Assembly (NCBI GenBank): GCA_045591175.1
Contig: JAZNSI010000019.1
Span: forward strand, 11,540-75,539
Direction of reading: 5' to 3'
DNA from: UBA11524 sp045591175
Lineage (GTDB): Bacteria; Bacillota; Clostridia; Christensenellales; Aristaeellaceae
DNA: 64,000 nt
Shown here: piece after piece, positions 7,954-14,819 of the stretch
Numbering within the stretch: position 1 is the first letter of the stretch
Layout of the letters: every line of letters begins with the position of its first letter
The notes under the pieces: generated by a model
The model's database searches: none
Told to the model about the DNA's origin: nothing
The model's input: only the letters and a program-made list of their open reading frames with translations
Program-made: the position numbers and the translations under genes

Positions 7954-9063
7954 TTATTCGCGGATGTCGTTGACCAGGTCGTACAGGTCATGACGGAAGG
8001 TGCGCTTCTCCTTGAGGGCGTCGGCCATATCCATATGGAACACATGGCCGTGGCGCACGCCGATGACCTGGCCGGAGTAGCCCTTGCACAGGAGCTCCAC
8101 AGCCAGATGGCCGGCCTCAAAGGCGAAGGCGCTGTCCTTGGCCACGGGCATGCGGCCGCGCTGGGTGTAGCCCACCACGGTGGAACGTACGGCCAGCTCG
8201 TCGCCCTCATCGTGATAACGATCGGGAGATCCCTCGTTCAGGCCGAGGATGTCGATGCACTTGCGCTGCAGGATGGAGGCCAGGAAGCTGGCGTTGATCT
8301 TATCGTCCTCGCGGAACTTCTTGCCGCGGGGATTCAGGTAAGAATAAGCGTCAAAGGGCATCATAGAATCCCAGCAGCCCTCAGCGATGACGATGGTGGC
8401 GCGGGGGTTTTCCTTGCGGATCTGGTAGCACAGGCGCTGGGCCACGGTGTCAATGTCCCACTTGACCTCAGGCACCAGGACGATCTCAGCGCCGGTCGCA
8501 CAGGCAGCCTTCAGGGCGACGTCGCCGCAGTGACGGCCCATGCACTCCACCACGTGGGGACGGTTGTGGCTGCGGGAGGTCGCGCGGATGTCGCGGATGG
8601 CCTCGGTGCAGACCTGCACGGCAGTCTCGTAGCCCAGGGTCATCTCGGTGAAGGCCAGGTCATTGTCGATGGTGCCGGGGATGCCCACACAGGGGATGCC
8701 CTGCTCCACCAGGCGAAGTGCGCCCTGGAAGGAGCCATCGCCGCCAATGACGACCACAGCGTCCACGCCCAGATGGCGGAGGGTATCAGCGCCCTTCTTC
8801 TGGAATTCGGGCTTGCGGAAATCGTCGCAGCGGGCGGTACGCAGCTGGGTACCGGGACGGTCAGCGTTGTCCAGCACGGTTTCCAGATCGAAGCGCTGCA
8901 GATCCTTCTGATTGTCGTCAGAAATGGTCAGCAGGCCGTTGAAGCCACGCTTGATGCCAATGCATTCGATCCCGCGGCGGGCAGCAGCCTTCACAACAGC
9001 GGTGATCGCCGCATTCATGCCCGGGGCGTCGCCGCCGGAGGTGATAATCGCAATCTTATTCAT
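7954..9063 (-). CDS. pfkA: 6-phosphofructokinase
   Basis: 369 residues. Phosphorylates fructose 6-phosphate to the 1,6-bisphosphate, the committed step of glycolysis. The nucleotide loop ITSGGDAPGMNAAI is at residues 7-20. VIGGDGSFQG at 105-114 has Gly after GGD, typical of ATP-dependent rather than pyrophosphate enzymes. The catalytic PGTIDND is at 129-135 and the fructose-phosphate-binding MGRHCGD is near 180. It is about 50 residues longer than the 320-residue bacterial norm. The extra length is mainly an insertion after the EGCWDS segment, as in the group III/long PFKs, so the phosphoryl donor should be checked. The ATG has AAGGAG upstream. pyk lies nearby on the other strand. Confidence 0.95.
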   Translation of the reverse strand: MNKIAIITSGGDAPGMNAAITAVVKAAARRGIECIGIKRGFNGLLTISDDNQKDLQRFDLETVLDNADRPGTQLRTARCDDFRKPEFQKKGADTLRHLGVDAVVVIGGDGSFQGALRLVEQGIPCVGIPGTIDNDLAFTEMTLGYETAVQVCTEAIRDIRATSRSHNRPHVVECMGRHCGDVALKAACATGAEIVLVPEVKWDIDTVAQRLCYQIRKENPRATIVIAEGCWDSMMPFDAYSYLNPRGKKFREDDKINASFLASILQRKCIDILGLNEGSPDRYHDEGDELAVRSTVVGYTQRGRMPVAKDSAFAFEAGHLAVELLCKGYSGQVIGVRHGHVFHMDMADALKEKRTFRHDLYDLVNDIRE

Positions 9064-9139
9064 GAAAGAATCGCTCCTTATAGGGGGTGAAATCTATTCG
9101 TGGCAGCAGAAAAGCCACTGCCATAGCTGTCCGCATAAG

Positions 9140-9169
9140 AGTATATCACAAATCGTCAAGCACATGCAA
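9140..9169 (-). promoter_or_regulatory. Probable pfkA promoter
   Basis: On the minus strand TTGCAT (9169-9164), 18-base spacer, TATACT (9145-9140), about 75 bases before the ATG. Confidence 0.5.
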
Positions 9170-9305
9170 GGGGTGGAAAGCGGTTTCATGGTATCGTTTT
9201 CGGAAATTTGTTCGTTTTTTGTCAAAATCCGCGGCAGAAGCGCTCCACAAGGGAAAACTCATCCCCGAAGAAGCGGTTTTCTTCATATTAAGTTCATTCA
9301 TTCCC

Positions 9306-9335
9306 TTGACATTTCCAGCCGGATAACGCTATAAT
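9306..9335 (+). promoter_or_regulatory. Promoter of the riboswitch-oadB-oadG unit
   Basis: TTGACA (9306-9311), 18-base spacer, TATAAT (9330-9335). The predicted start near 9342 is at the very beginning of the riboswitch. No gene is seen between this and the pfkA promoter (9170-9305). Confidence 0.8.
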
Positions 9336-9341
9336 AATGGA

Positions 9342-9482
9342 TGTTGCCTGAGGGAGTAATCAGTGCGCATCCGCAAGGAACGCACAGCTGCATCGTCAGT
9401 ACGGTGGAATTCCGCCCGGTGCTGCTTGAAATGATGAGACTCACGACAGCTCCTTCGGGAGGCTGTCTGTGGGTCTCTTTTC
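9342..9482 (+). ncRNA. yybP-ykoY-type Mn2+ riboswitch with transcription terminator
   Basis: The conserved elements of this class appear in order. These are the 5' GGGAGTA (9352-9358), a stem GTGCG/CGCAC (9363-9367, 9380-9384) and a third stem AGCTGCA/TGCTGCT. Its loop carries ATCGTCAGTACGG (9392-9404) and CCGG, and the 3' GAGAC follows (9436-9440). P1 pairs TGAG with CTCA. The same 3' strand is the first arm of a terminator: GAGACTCAC (9436-9444) pairs with GTGGGTCTC (9469-9477), around an inner GACAGC-TCC/GGA-GGCTGTC hairpin, followed by TTTT. Ligand-stabilised P1 would therefore block the terminator, an ON switch, as known for Mn2+-induced exporters. The class call rests on my reading of the motif and was not scored with a covariance model. 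Confidence 0.7.
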
Positions 9483-9527
9483 GCTTGCTGCCCTCTCCTA
9501 TTTTTAACCCAAGAAAGGACGACGACT

Positions 9528-10736
9528 ATGGATTTCGGTCTGCTCATCCAGGAGCTGTTCAGCGGTCTGTTCTACATGATGTCCGGCGACGGCTTCAAGA
9601 CGCTGATCATGTTCATCATCGCGGGCATTCTGATCGCGCTGGCCATCGTAAAGGATTACGAGCCTACGCTGCTGCTGCCCATCGGCTTTGGCTGCATCCT
9701 GGCCAACCTGCCCCCCGTCATTGAAGCCACCACCGGCATCAACGCGCCCTCCGTGCTGGGCGAGGCGGGCTTCCTGTCCGTGCTGTTCAACGCGGGCATC
9801 GCCAACGAGCTCTTCCCCGTGCTGATCTTCATCGCGGTCGGCGCAATGATCGACTTCTCTCCCCTGCTGAAGGATCCCTCCACCATCTTCTTCGGCGCGG
9901 CGGCTCAGTTCGGCATCTTCGCCACCTTCCTGCTGAGCATCTGGCTGATCCCCGTGGTGCTGGGCGTGACCGACAACGACATGGTCATGAAGCTGGCTTC
10001 CGCCATCGGCATCATCGGCGCAGCGGACGGCCCCACCACCCTGTACGTGGCCAACCACTTCGGCCTGAAGGACTACATGGGCCCCATTTCCGTGGCCGCC
10101 TACTCCTACATGGCGCTGGTGCCCGTCATCCAGCCCCCGGTCATCAAGGCTCTGACCACCCGTGAGGAGCGCCTGCTCCGCATGGATTACCAGGAGGAGC
10201 GCTGCTCCAAGACCACCCTGATCCTTTTCCCCATCATCGTCACCGTCGTTGCGGGCATCCTGGTGCCCATGAGCGCGCCCCTGGTCGGCTCCCTCATGTT
10301 CGGCAACCTGATCCGCGAGTGCGGCGTGCTGGAGCGCCTCAGCAAGACCGCGCAGAACGAGCTGGCCAACCTGGTCACCATCGTCCTGGGCATCACCATC
10401 GGCGGCACCATGGTGGCCGACAAGTTCCTGGACCCCACCACCATCCTGATCCTGCTGCTGGGCCTGTTCGCCTTCGTGTTTGACACCGCCGGCGGCGTGC
10501 TGTTCGCGAAGTTCCTGAACCTCTTCCGCAAGAAGAAGATCAACCCCATGGTGGGCGCTGCGGGCATCTCCGCGTTCCCCATGTCCTCCCGCGTCATCGC
10601 CAAGATGGCCCTGAAGGAGGATCCCAGCAACTTCATCCTGATGCAGTCCACCAGCGCCAACGTTTCCGGCCAGCTGGGATCCATCGTGGCTGGCGGCATG
10701 GTGATCACCCTGGTGACCATGCTGATCGGCGGCTAA
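9528..10736 (+). CDS. oadB: Sodium-ion-translocating decarboxylase beta subunit family protein (OadB-like)
   Basis: 402 residues, about eleven membrane helices. In known oxaloacetate, methylmalonyl-CoA and glutaconyl-CoA decarboxylases the beta subunit decarboxylates carboxybiotin and pumps Na+ out. The residues important in Klebsiella OadB have counterparts: D167 in GAADGPTTLY, R355 in AFPMSSRVI, and N378, G381 and S385 in SANVSGQLGS. However, the usual HAMGPN before that asparagine reads QSTSAN here. A start with AAAGGA upstream follows the Mn2+ riboswitch. The only partner is an OadG-like peptide; no biotin carrier or carboxyltransferase gene lies near. It may serve a decarboxylase encoded elsewhere, or act alone as a cation transporter linked to Mn2+. 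The family call is firm, the function is not. Confidence 0.9.
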   Translation: MDFGLLIQELFSGLFYMMSGDGFKTLIMFIIAGILIALAIVKDYEPTLLLPIGFGCILANLPPVIEATTGINAPSVLGEAGFLSVLFNAGIANELFPVLIFIAVGAMIDFSPLLKDPSTIFFGAAAQFGIFATFLLSIWLIPVVLGVTDNDMVMKLASAIGIIGAADGPTTLYVANHFGLKDYMGPISVAAYSYMALVPVIQPPVIKALTTREERLLRMDYQEERCSKTTLILFPIIVTVVAGILVPMSAPLVGSLMFGNLIRECGVLERLSKTAQNELANLVTIVLGITIGGTMVADKFLDPTTILILLLGLFAFVFDTAGGVLFAKFLNLFRKKKINPMVGAAGISAFPMSSRVIAKMALKEDPSNFILMQSTSANVSGQLGSIVAGGMVITLVTMLIGG

Positions 10737-10754
10737 TAGAAGGAGGAAACGACA

Positions 10755-10961
10755 ATGAAGAAGCTGATTTTCTCCCTGCTGACCCTGTTCATGGCAGCCC
10801 CCGCGCTGGCGGAGGAAGCCGTGGAAGCCACCACCGACCTGGCCACCATGCCCCTGCTGACCAAGGGCCTGATCGTCACCGCCGGCGGCCTGGGCGGCGT
10901 GTTCCTGGTGCTGATCCTGTTCTTCCTGATGATCAAGGTCATGGGCAAGCTGCTGAAATAA
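10755..10961 (+). CDS. OadG-like small membrane subunit
   Basis: 68 residues with an N-terminal hydrophobic segment that reads as a signal peptide (to about A19, ALA-EE), a short acidic linker, and one membrane helix at about 37-60 (GLIVTAGGLGGVFLVLILFF) with a Lys-rich end. The helix pattern and its place right after oadB match the gamma subunit, which anchors and assembles Na+-pumping decarboxylases. OadG proteins usually carry a longer C-terminal tail that binds the alpha subunit and Zn2+. That tail is missing here, consistent with no alpha subunit nearby. It lies 18 bases after oadB with AGGAGG, hence the same transcript. Confidence 0.7.
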   Translation: MKKLIFSLLTLFMAAPALAEEAVEATTDLATMPLLTKGLIVTAGGLGGVFLVLILFFLMIKVMGKLLK

Positions 10962-11040
10962 GGGGCTTCGACCCGTTTTTCCGCCATCGTGCGCGGTTCT
11001 TGAGTTGACCGCCGCGACCATACGAAGCTTCACCCATGGG

Positions 11041-11073
11041 GCGCATCCGCGATGGCGGGTGCGCTCTTTTTGC
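11041..11073 (+). terminator. Terminator of the oadB-oadG unit
   Basis: GCGCATCCGC (11041-11050) pairs with GCGGGTGCGC (11055-11064) through one G-U pair, followed by CTCTTTTT. Confidence 0.85.
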
Positions 11074-11091
11074 AGAAAATTTCCGGCAGGG

Positions 11092-11122
11092 GGAAGATTT
11101 CCCTCCGCTGATTCGTCTATAT
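11092..11122 (+). promoter_or_regulatory. ECF-sigma-type promoter
   Basis: GGAAG (11092-11096), 17-base spacer, CGTC (11114-11117) running on as TATATAG. Over the whole element it is nearly the same as the promoter of the ECF sigma gene at 44016, including spacer bases CCC, CCG and TGAT. This places the downstream gene in that regulon. Confidence 0.65.
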
Positions 11123-11152
11123 AGGTGAACACGCTGTGAAAGGATGACCTCC

Positions 11153-12313
11153 ATGAAAAAGCTGCTCTGCCTGCTGATGCTCCTTGCCCTGCTGCCCCTG
11201 ACTGCGCTGGCGGAGTTCCCGGTGCAGGACGTCACCATCGTCAACGCAAAAGCCAAGCAAGCCAGCCAGATCATCACCGATGCGGCCTATATCGAGCTGC
11301 TGATGAGCATGCTGACCGCGCCCACAGAGCGCTGCGACTTCCCTGAGCTGCCCAACAGCGCCAGCGCCTACGAGGTACACTGCAACCTTGGCGAGCAGAA
11401 ATACGTCATCTACCAGGTATTCCACGATGACCTGTACAATCAGGCGTGGCTGCTGGCTCCCACGGGCGAGACCTTCCGCGTGGGCTGCGAGCTGCCCCTG
11501 CTGCTGCAGAACACCCTTTGGGATTCCCCCACCTTCACCATCCCGGATGAGCACCGTGCCCTCCTGGCAGAGCACGGCTGGACGATCGCGTTCCGCCGGG
11601 CCTGCATGTTTGAAAACCTGCCTGCTGAGCTGACCGCGTCCCGCACCGACCCGGCAGCCTTGCATTTCACCTGGGCTGACCTGTTCCTGCGGGACGCGGG
11701 CTATGACATCACGCCCTACCTGGGCAAGACCGTGCTGCCCTACATGTACTACCTGGTGGAGCCGGTCAACCGGGTCAAGTGGGTGCCTTCCGATGCGCGT
11801 TTCCTCACCGAAGGCGGTACCGGCGGCGTGCTGTACAGCATGAAAGCCATCGTGCTGGAGTGCGAGGGCGAGATCATCGGCGCATATTTGCTGGCGCTGT
11901 CCTGGGATGGCAGCAACCTGATGAGCCTCACCGGCGATACCGCCATCGACCTGCTGGGCGAGGATAGTATCCGCGATTACCTGCTGGCCCATTCAGTGCC
12001 GGACGCTGACCTGGCCACGCTCACCCCTGAGGAGGTCATTCAGCGATACTCCGAGACCCACGACCCGCGCCTGGAGACCATTGATGGGCTGCTGTCCGGG
12101 CTGGGTACTGCCCACCAAAGCGGCCTCTACCGGCGCGATGTGTACGACCTGGACGCCATCCGCCCCGATCCCGCCGTGTCCATCCACGCGCTGGATTTCG
12201 ATGATCAGTACAAGGTCCTCACAGAGGACGGTGAAATCTGGTTCCCGCAGCTTGAATGGGAATCCGACCGGACCGGGTGGAAGATCGAAAGCTTCTACAA
12301 TACGGGCTATTAA
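11153..12313 (+). CDS. Secreted protein of unknown function, probable ECF-sigma regulon member
   Basis: 386 residues. A signal peptide runs to about residue 20 (LLALLPLTALA, cleavage before EFPVQ). The rest is soluble with no membrane helix, and I do not recognise a family. The middle contains an acidic and aromatic-rich region. The C-terminal 90 residues (DLATLTPEEVIQRYSE onwards) look like a separate small domain ending in EIWFPQLEWE. The frame opens at 11144, but that ATG sits directly on the AAAGGA; the ATG at 11153 has correct spacing and starts the signal peptide. It is monocistronic, with a terminator on each side. The ECF-type promoter suggests expression under envelope stress. Confidence 0.8.
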   Translation: MKKLLCLLMLLALLPLTALAEFPVQDVTIVNAKAKQASQIITDAAYIELLMSMLTAPTERCDFPELPNSASAYEVHCNLGEQKYVIYQVFHDDLYNQAWLLAPTGETFRVGCELPLLLQNTLWDSPTFTIPDEHRALLAEHGWTIAFRRACMFENLPAELTASRTDPAALHFTWADLFLRDAGYDITPYLGKTVLPYMYYLVEPVNRVKWVPSDARFLTEGGTGGVLYSMKAIVLECEGEIIGAYLLALSWDGSNLMSLTGDTAIDLLGEDSIRDYLLAHSVPDADLATLTPEEVIQRYSETHDPRLETIDGLLSGLGTAHQSGLYRRDVYDLDAIRPDPAVSIHALDFDDQYKVLTEDGEIWFPQLEWESDRTGWKIESFYNTGY

Positions 12314-12320
12314 CTACCTG

Positions 12321-12351
12321 GCGCATCTGCGAAAGCGGGTGCGCTCTTTTT
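12321..12351 (+). terminator. Intrinsic terminator
   Basis: GCGCATCTGC (12321-12330) and GCGGGTGCGC (12335-12344) with two G-U pairs, then CTCTTTTTC. It is almost a copy of the terminator at 11041. Confidence 0.8.
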
Positions 12352-12373
12352 CATGCCAATCTCCCCCGCCCCC

Positions 12374-12402
12374 TTCACAAGGGGCGAAAAATGTTGTATA
12401 AT
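12374..12402 (+). promoter_or_regulatory. pyk promoter
   Basis: TTCACA (12374-12379), 17-base spacer, TATAAT (12397-12402); predicted leader about 50 bases with GGAGG before the ATG. Confidence 0.75.
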
Positions 12403-12460
12403 GTGTCATGGTATGCACCAAACTAACTGTTGATATACATATATTTGGAGGACTGTCCCC

Positions 12461-14230
12461 ATGACCACCCCCATCCGCAAGACAAAGATCGTCTGCACCA
12501 TGGGCCCCAACCTGTTTGAAAAGGGCCTTGTCGCCGACCTGATGAAGGCCGGCATGAACGTTGCCCGTTTTAATTTCTCCCACGGCGACCACGAGAGCCA
12601 CAAGCGCAATCATGACGAGGTCTGCCGCATCCGCGATGAGCTGGGCCTGCCGGTGGCGACCCTGCTGGACACCAAAGGCCCCGAAGTCCGCGTGAAGTCC
12701 TTCAAGGAGGGCAAGGTCACCCTGCAGCCCGGCCAGCTTTTCACCCTGACCGCCGATGACTGCGAAGGCGACGAGACCCGTGCCTCCGTCACCTACAAGA
12801 ACCTCCCCCAGGACGTGAAGCCCGGCATCGCCATCCTCATCGACGACGGCCTGATCGGCATGGTCGTGGAGAAGGTCGAGGGCAATGACATCGTCTGCCG
12901 CGTCAACAACGGCGGCGTGGTCAGCAACAACAAGGGCGTCAACATCCCCAATGTGCACCTCTCGATGCCCTTCATCAGCGAGAAGGATCGTTCCGACATC
13001 ATTTTCGCGGCCAAGGAGGGCTTTGACTTCATCGCTGCCTCCTTCACCCGCTCGGCGGATGACATCCTGCAGATGCGTCAAATTCTCAAGGAGAACGACG
13101 GCGCGGGCATCAACATCATCGCCAAGATCGAGAACATGGAGGGCGTGGAGAACATCGACGAGATCCTCCGCGTGGTGGACGGCGTCATGGTCGCCCGCGG
13201 CGATCTGGGCGTTGAAGTTCCCCTCGAAGTTGTGCCCTCCATCCAGAAGGAGCTGATTCAGCGCTGCCTCGCCATGGGCAAGCCGGTCATCACCGCTACC
13301 CAGATGCTGGACTCCATGATCAAGAACCCCCGCCCCACCCGTGCCGAAGCCACCGACGTGGCCAACGCCATCTATGACGGCACCAGCGCCATCATGCTCT
13401 CCGGCGAAACCGCCGTCGGCGCATACCCCGTGGAGGCTGTCAAGACCATGGTCAAGATCGCCCTGGCTGCCGAGGCGGATATCAAGAACATCCGCGGCTT
13501 CACCCGTCAAAATCCCGTTGCCACGGACGTCACCAACGCCATCTCCCACGCCACCGTCACCTCCGCCCAGGACCTGAACGCCAGCGCCATCATCACCGTG
13601 ACGCTGTCCGGCTCCACGCCCCGTTCCATCAGCCGTTACCGTCCCCGCAGCGTCATCGTTGGCTGCACCAGTGTACCCCGCGTCTGGCGGCAGATGAGCC
13701 TCTCCTGGGGCACCGTGCCGCTGATGATCGGCAAGGAGTCCAACACGGACGACCTGTTCGAGCATGCGGTAGACGCGGCCGTCAAGGCGGGCATCGTGCG
13801 CGACGGCGAACTGGTCGTGCTGACTGCCGGCGTGCCGCTGGGCATTTCCGGCACCACCAACCTGATGAAGGTGCATGTGGTCGGCCACATGCTGACCAAG
13901 GGTACGGGCCTGCACGGCGGACGCATCATCGCCCCCATCTGCGTTATCCGCGACTTTGAGAAGGACGCGCCCGCCTTCGATGACGGCGACATCATCGTCT
14001 GCCACCAGACCAACGGCGCCATGTTCCCCCTGCTGCGCAAGGCCAGCGGCCTGGTGCTGGAGGATCCCAACCCCGAAGGCCACGGCGCCATCGCCGGCAT
14101 GACGCTGGATATCCCCGTCATCATCGGCACGGCCCATGCAACAGAAATCCTCAAATCCGGCGCGATTGTCACGCTGGACGGCAAGAAAGGTACGGTGAGT
14201 GCAAATGACAAGCCTGACGATCTTCATTGA
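12461..14230 (+). CDS. pyk: Pyruvate kinase with C-terminal PEP-utiliser domain
   Basis: 589 residues. Transfers phosphate from phosphoenolpyruvate to ADP at the end of glycolysis. The barrel starts at KTKIVCTMGP with NFSHGDHESH, followed by the B domain. The catalytic and metal-binding IIAKIENMEGVENIDEIL and DGVMVARGDLGVEVP lie near residues 220-255, and MLDSMIKNPRPTRAEATDVANA is the family signature region. The last 110 residues form the extra domain seen in many Firmicute enzymes, homologous to the phosphohistidine domain of PEP-utilising enzymes, with a GHGAIAGMTLDIPVIIGT stretch. Its role is unclear. The 3' end overlaps the barstar gene by about 30 bases, which implies a shared transcript. 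Confidence 0.97.
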   Translation: MTTPIRKTKIVCTMGPNLFEKGLVADLMKAGMNVARFNFSHGDHESHKRNHDEVCRIRDELGLPVATLLDTKGPEVRVKSFKEGKVTLQPGQLFTLTADDCEGDETRASVTYKNLPQDVKPGIAILIDDGLIGMVVEKVEGNDIVCRVNNGGVVSNNKGVNIPNVHLSMPFISEKDRSDIIFAAKEGFDFIAASFTRSADDILQMRQILKENDGAGINIIAKIENMEGVENIDEILRVVDGVMVARGDLGVEVPLEVVPSIQKELIQRCLAMGKPVITATQMLDSMIKNPRPTRAEATDVANAIYDGTSAIMLSGETAVGAYPVEAVKTMVKIALAAEADIKNIRGFTRQNPVATDVTNAISHATVTSAQDLNASAIITVTLSGSTPRSISRYRPRSVIVGCTSVPRVWRQMSLSWGTVPLMIGKESNTDDLFEHAVDAAVKAGIVRDGELVVLTAGVPLGISGTTNLMKVHVVGHMLTKGTGLHGGRIIAPICVIRDFEKDAPAFDDGDIIVCHQTNGAMFPLLRKASGLVLEDPNPEGHGAIAGMTLDIPVIIGTAHATEILKSGAIVTLDGKKGTVSANDKPDDLH

Positions 14231-14462
14231 TGCGGCGCAGTACGCCTCCCCCAGGGAGTTGCATCAGGCGCTGAAAATGATGCTTGACCTGCCCGATTAC
14301 TACGGCTGCAATGCTGACGCGCTGTACGACTGCCTCTCCGAACGCACCGGCGAGCCGGTCAGCCTGTGCATCCTCAACCCCGGCGAGGGCGACGTGGCGG
14401 ACGCGCTGCGCAAGGTCGTCCACGTCATTGAGGACCTGGGCGGCGACACGAAGCTCCTGTAA
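14199..14462 (+). CDS. Barstar-family protein
   Basis: 87 residues. Barstar proteins bind and block extracellular ribonucleases such as barnase. The family pattern is visible: SLTIFIDAAQYASPRELHQAL, then LPDYYGCNADALYDCL, where the tyrosines, Asn and Asp sit as in barstar's binding helix and loop, and the C-terminal V-I-E-D-L strand. GTG at 14199 has AGAAAGG 8 bases before it; the ATG at 14205 is an alternative. It overlaps pyk and ends in a terminator. No barnase-like gene lies near, so it may inhibit a nuclease encoded elsewhere or have another protein-binding role. Confidence 0.85.
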   Translation: MQMTSLTIFIDAAQYASPRELHQALKMMLDLPDYYGCNADALYDCLSERTGEPVSLCILNPGEGDVADALRKVVHVIEDLGGDTKLL

Positions 14463-14468
14463 CATTCA

Positions 14469-14501
14469 CGGCGGACCGGCATGGCTGGTTCGCCGCTTTT
14501 C
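14469..14501 (+). terminator. Terminator of pyk-barstar
   Basis: CGGCGGACC (14469-14477) pairs with GGTTCGCCG (14487-14495), then CTTTTC. Confidence 0.8.
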
Positions 14502-14534
14502 GTTGCCCGGAGCGTCAGGAGGACGCTGTTCCCC

Positions 14535-14562
14535 TTGCAATCCGTCGGAAACGTGGTATAAT
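14535..14562 (+). promoter_or_regulatory. Probable promoter of the Cys-rich protein and dinB
   Basis: TTGCAA (14535-14540), 16-base spacer, TATAAT (14557-14562). No LexA-type box is seen near it. Confidence 0.5.
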
Positions 14563-14594
14563 AAATACATCAACCCCGAAAGGATGTTCGACTT

Positions 14595-14819
14595 ATGCGC
14601 TGCAGCTGCAAGGAATGCGGTATCTACATGGTTCAGGCGGACGCGCCCCATCTGGGCTGCGTGTGCCCCGAGTGCTTCTACCGGTGCACCGACTGCCTGG
14701 GCACCAACACCGTCGTCAGTCGGGAGAGCATCCGTGCGCTGGCCTTTGATCCCCGCTTCCAGCCGGAAAACCTGGCGGCCAACTTCGTCAAGAAGGCCGA
14801 AGAAGACGATGAATACTGA
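14595..14819 (+). CDS. Small cysteine-rich (zinc-ribbon-like) protein
   Basis: 74 residues with nine cysteines in the first 40: CSCKECG near the start, then CVCPEC and CTDC. These should bind one or two zinc ions. The C-terminal half is charged and helical (VKKAEEDDEY). I do not recognise a named family. The last 11 bases overlap dinB, so translation of the two is coupled, which points to a role close to DNA polymerase IV. The start has AAAGGATG upstream in a short leader. Confidence 0.75.
   Translation: MRCSCKECGIYMVQADAPHLGCVCPECFYRCTDCLGTNTVVSRESIRALAFDPRFQPENLAANFVKKAEEDDEY

Noticed and set aside
9342..9482. TPP, SAM or cobalamin riboswitch before oadB
   Set aside because: The conserved cores of these classes are absent; the order GGGAGTA, ATCGTCA and GAGAC fits yybP-ykoY instead.
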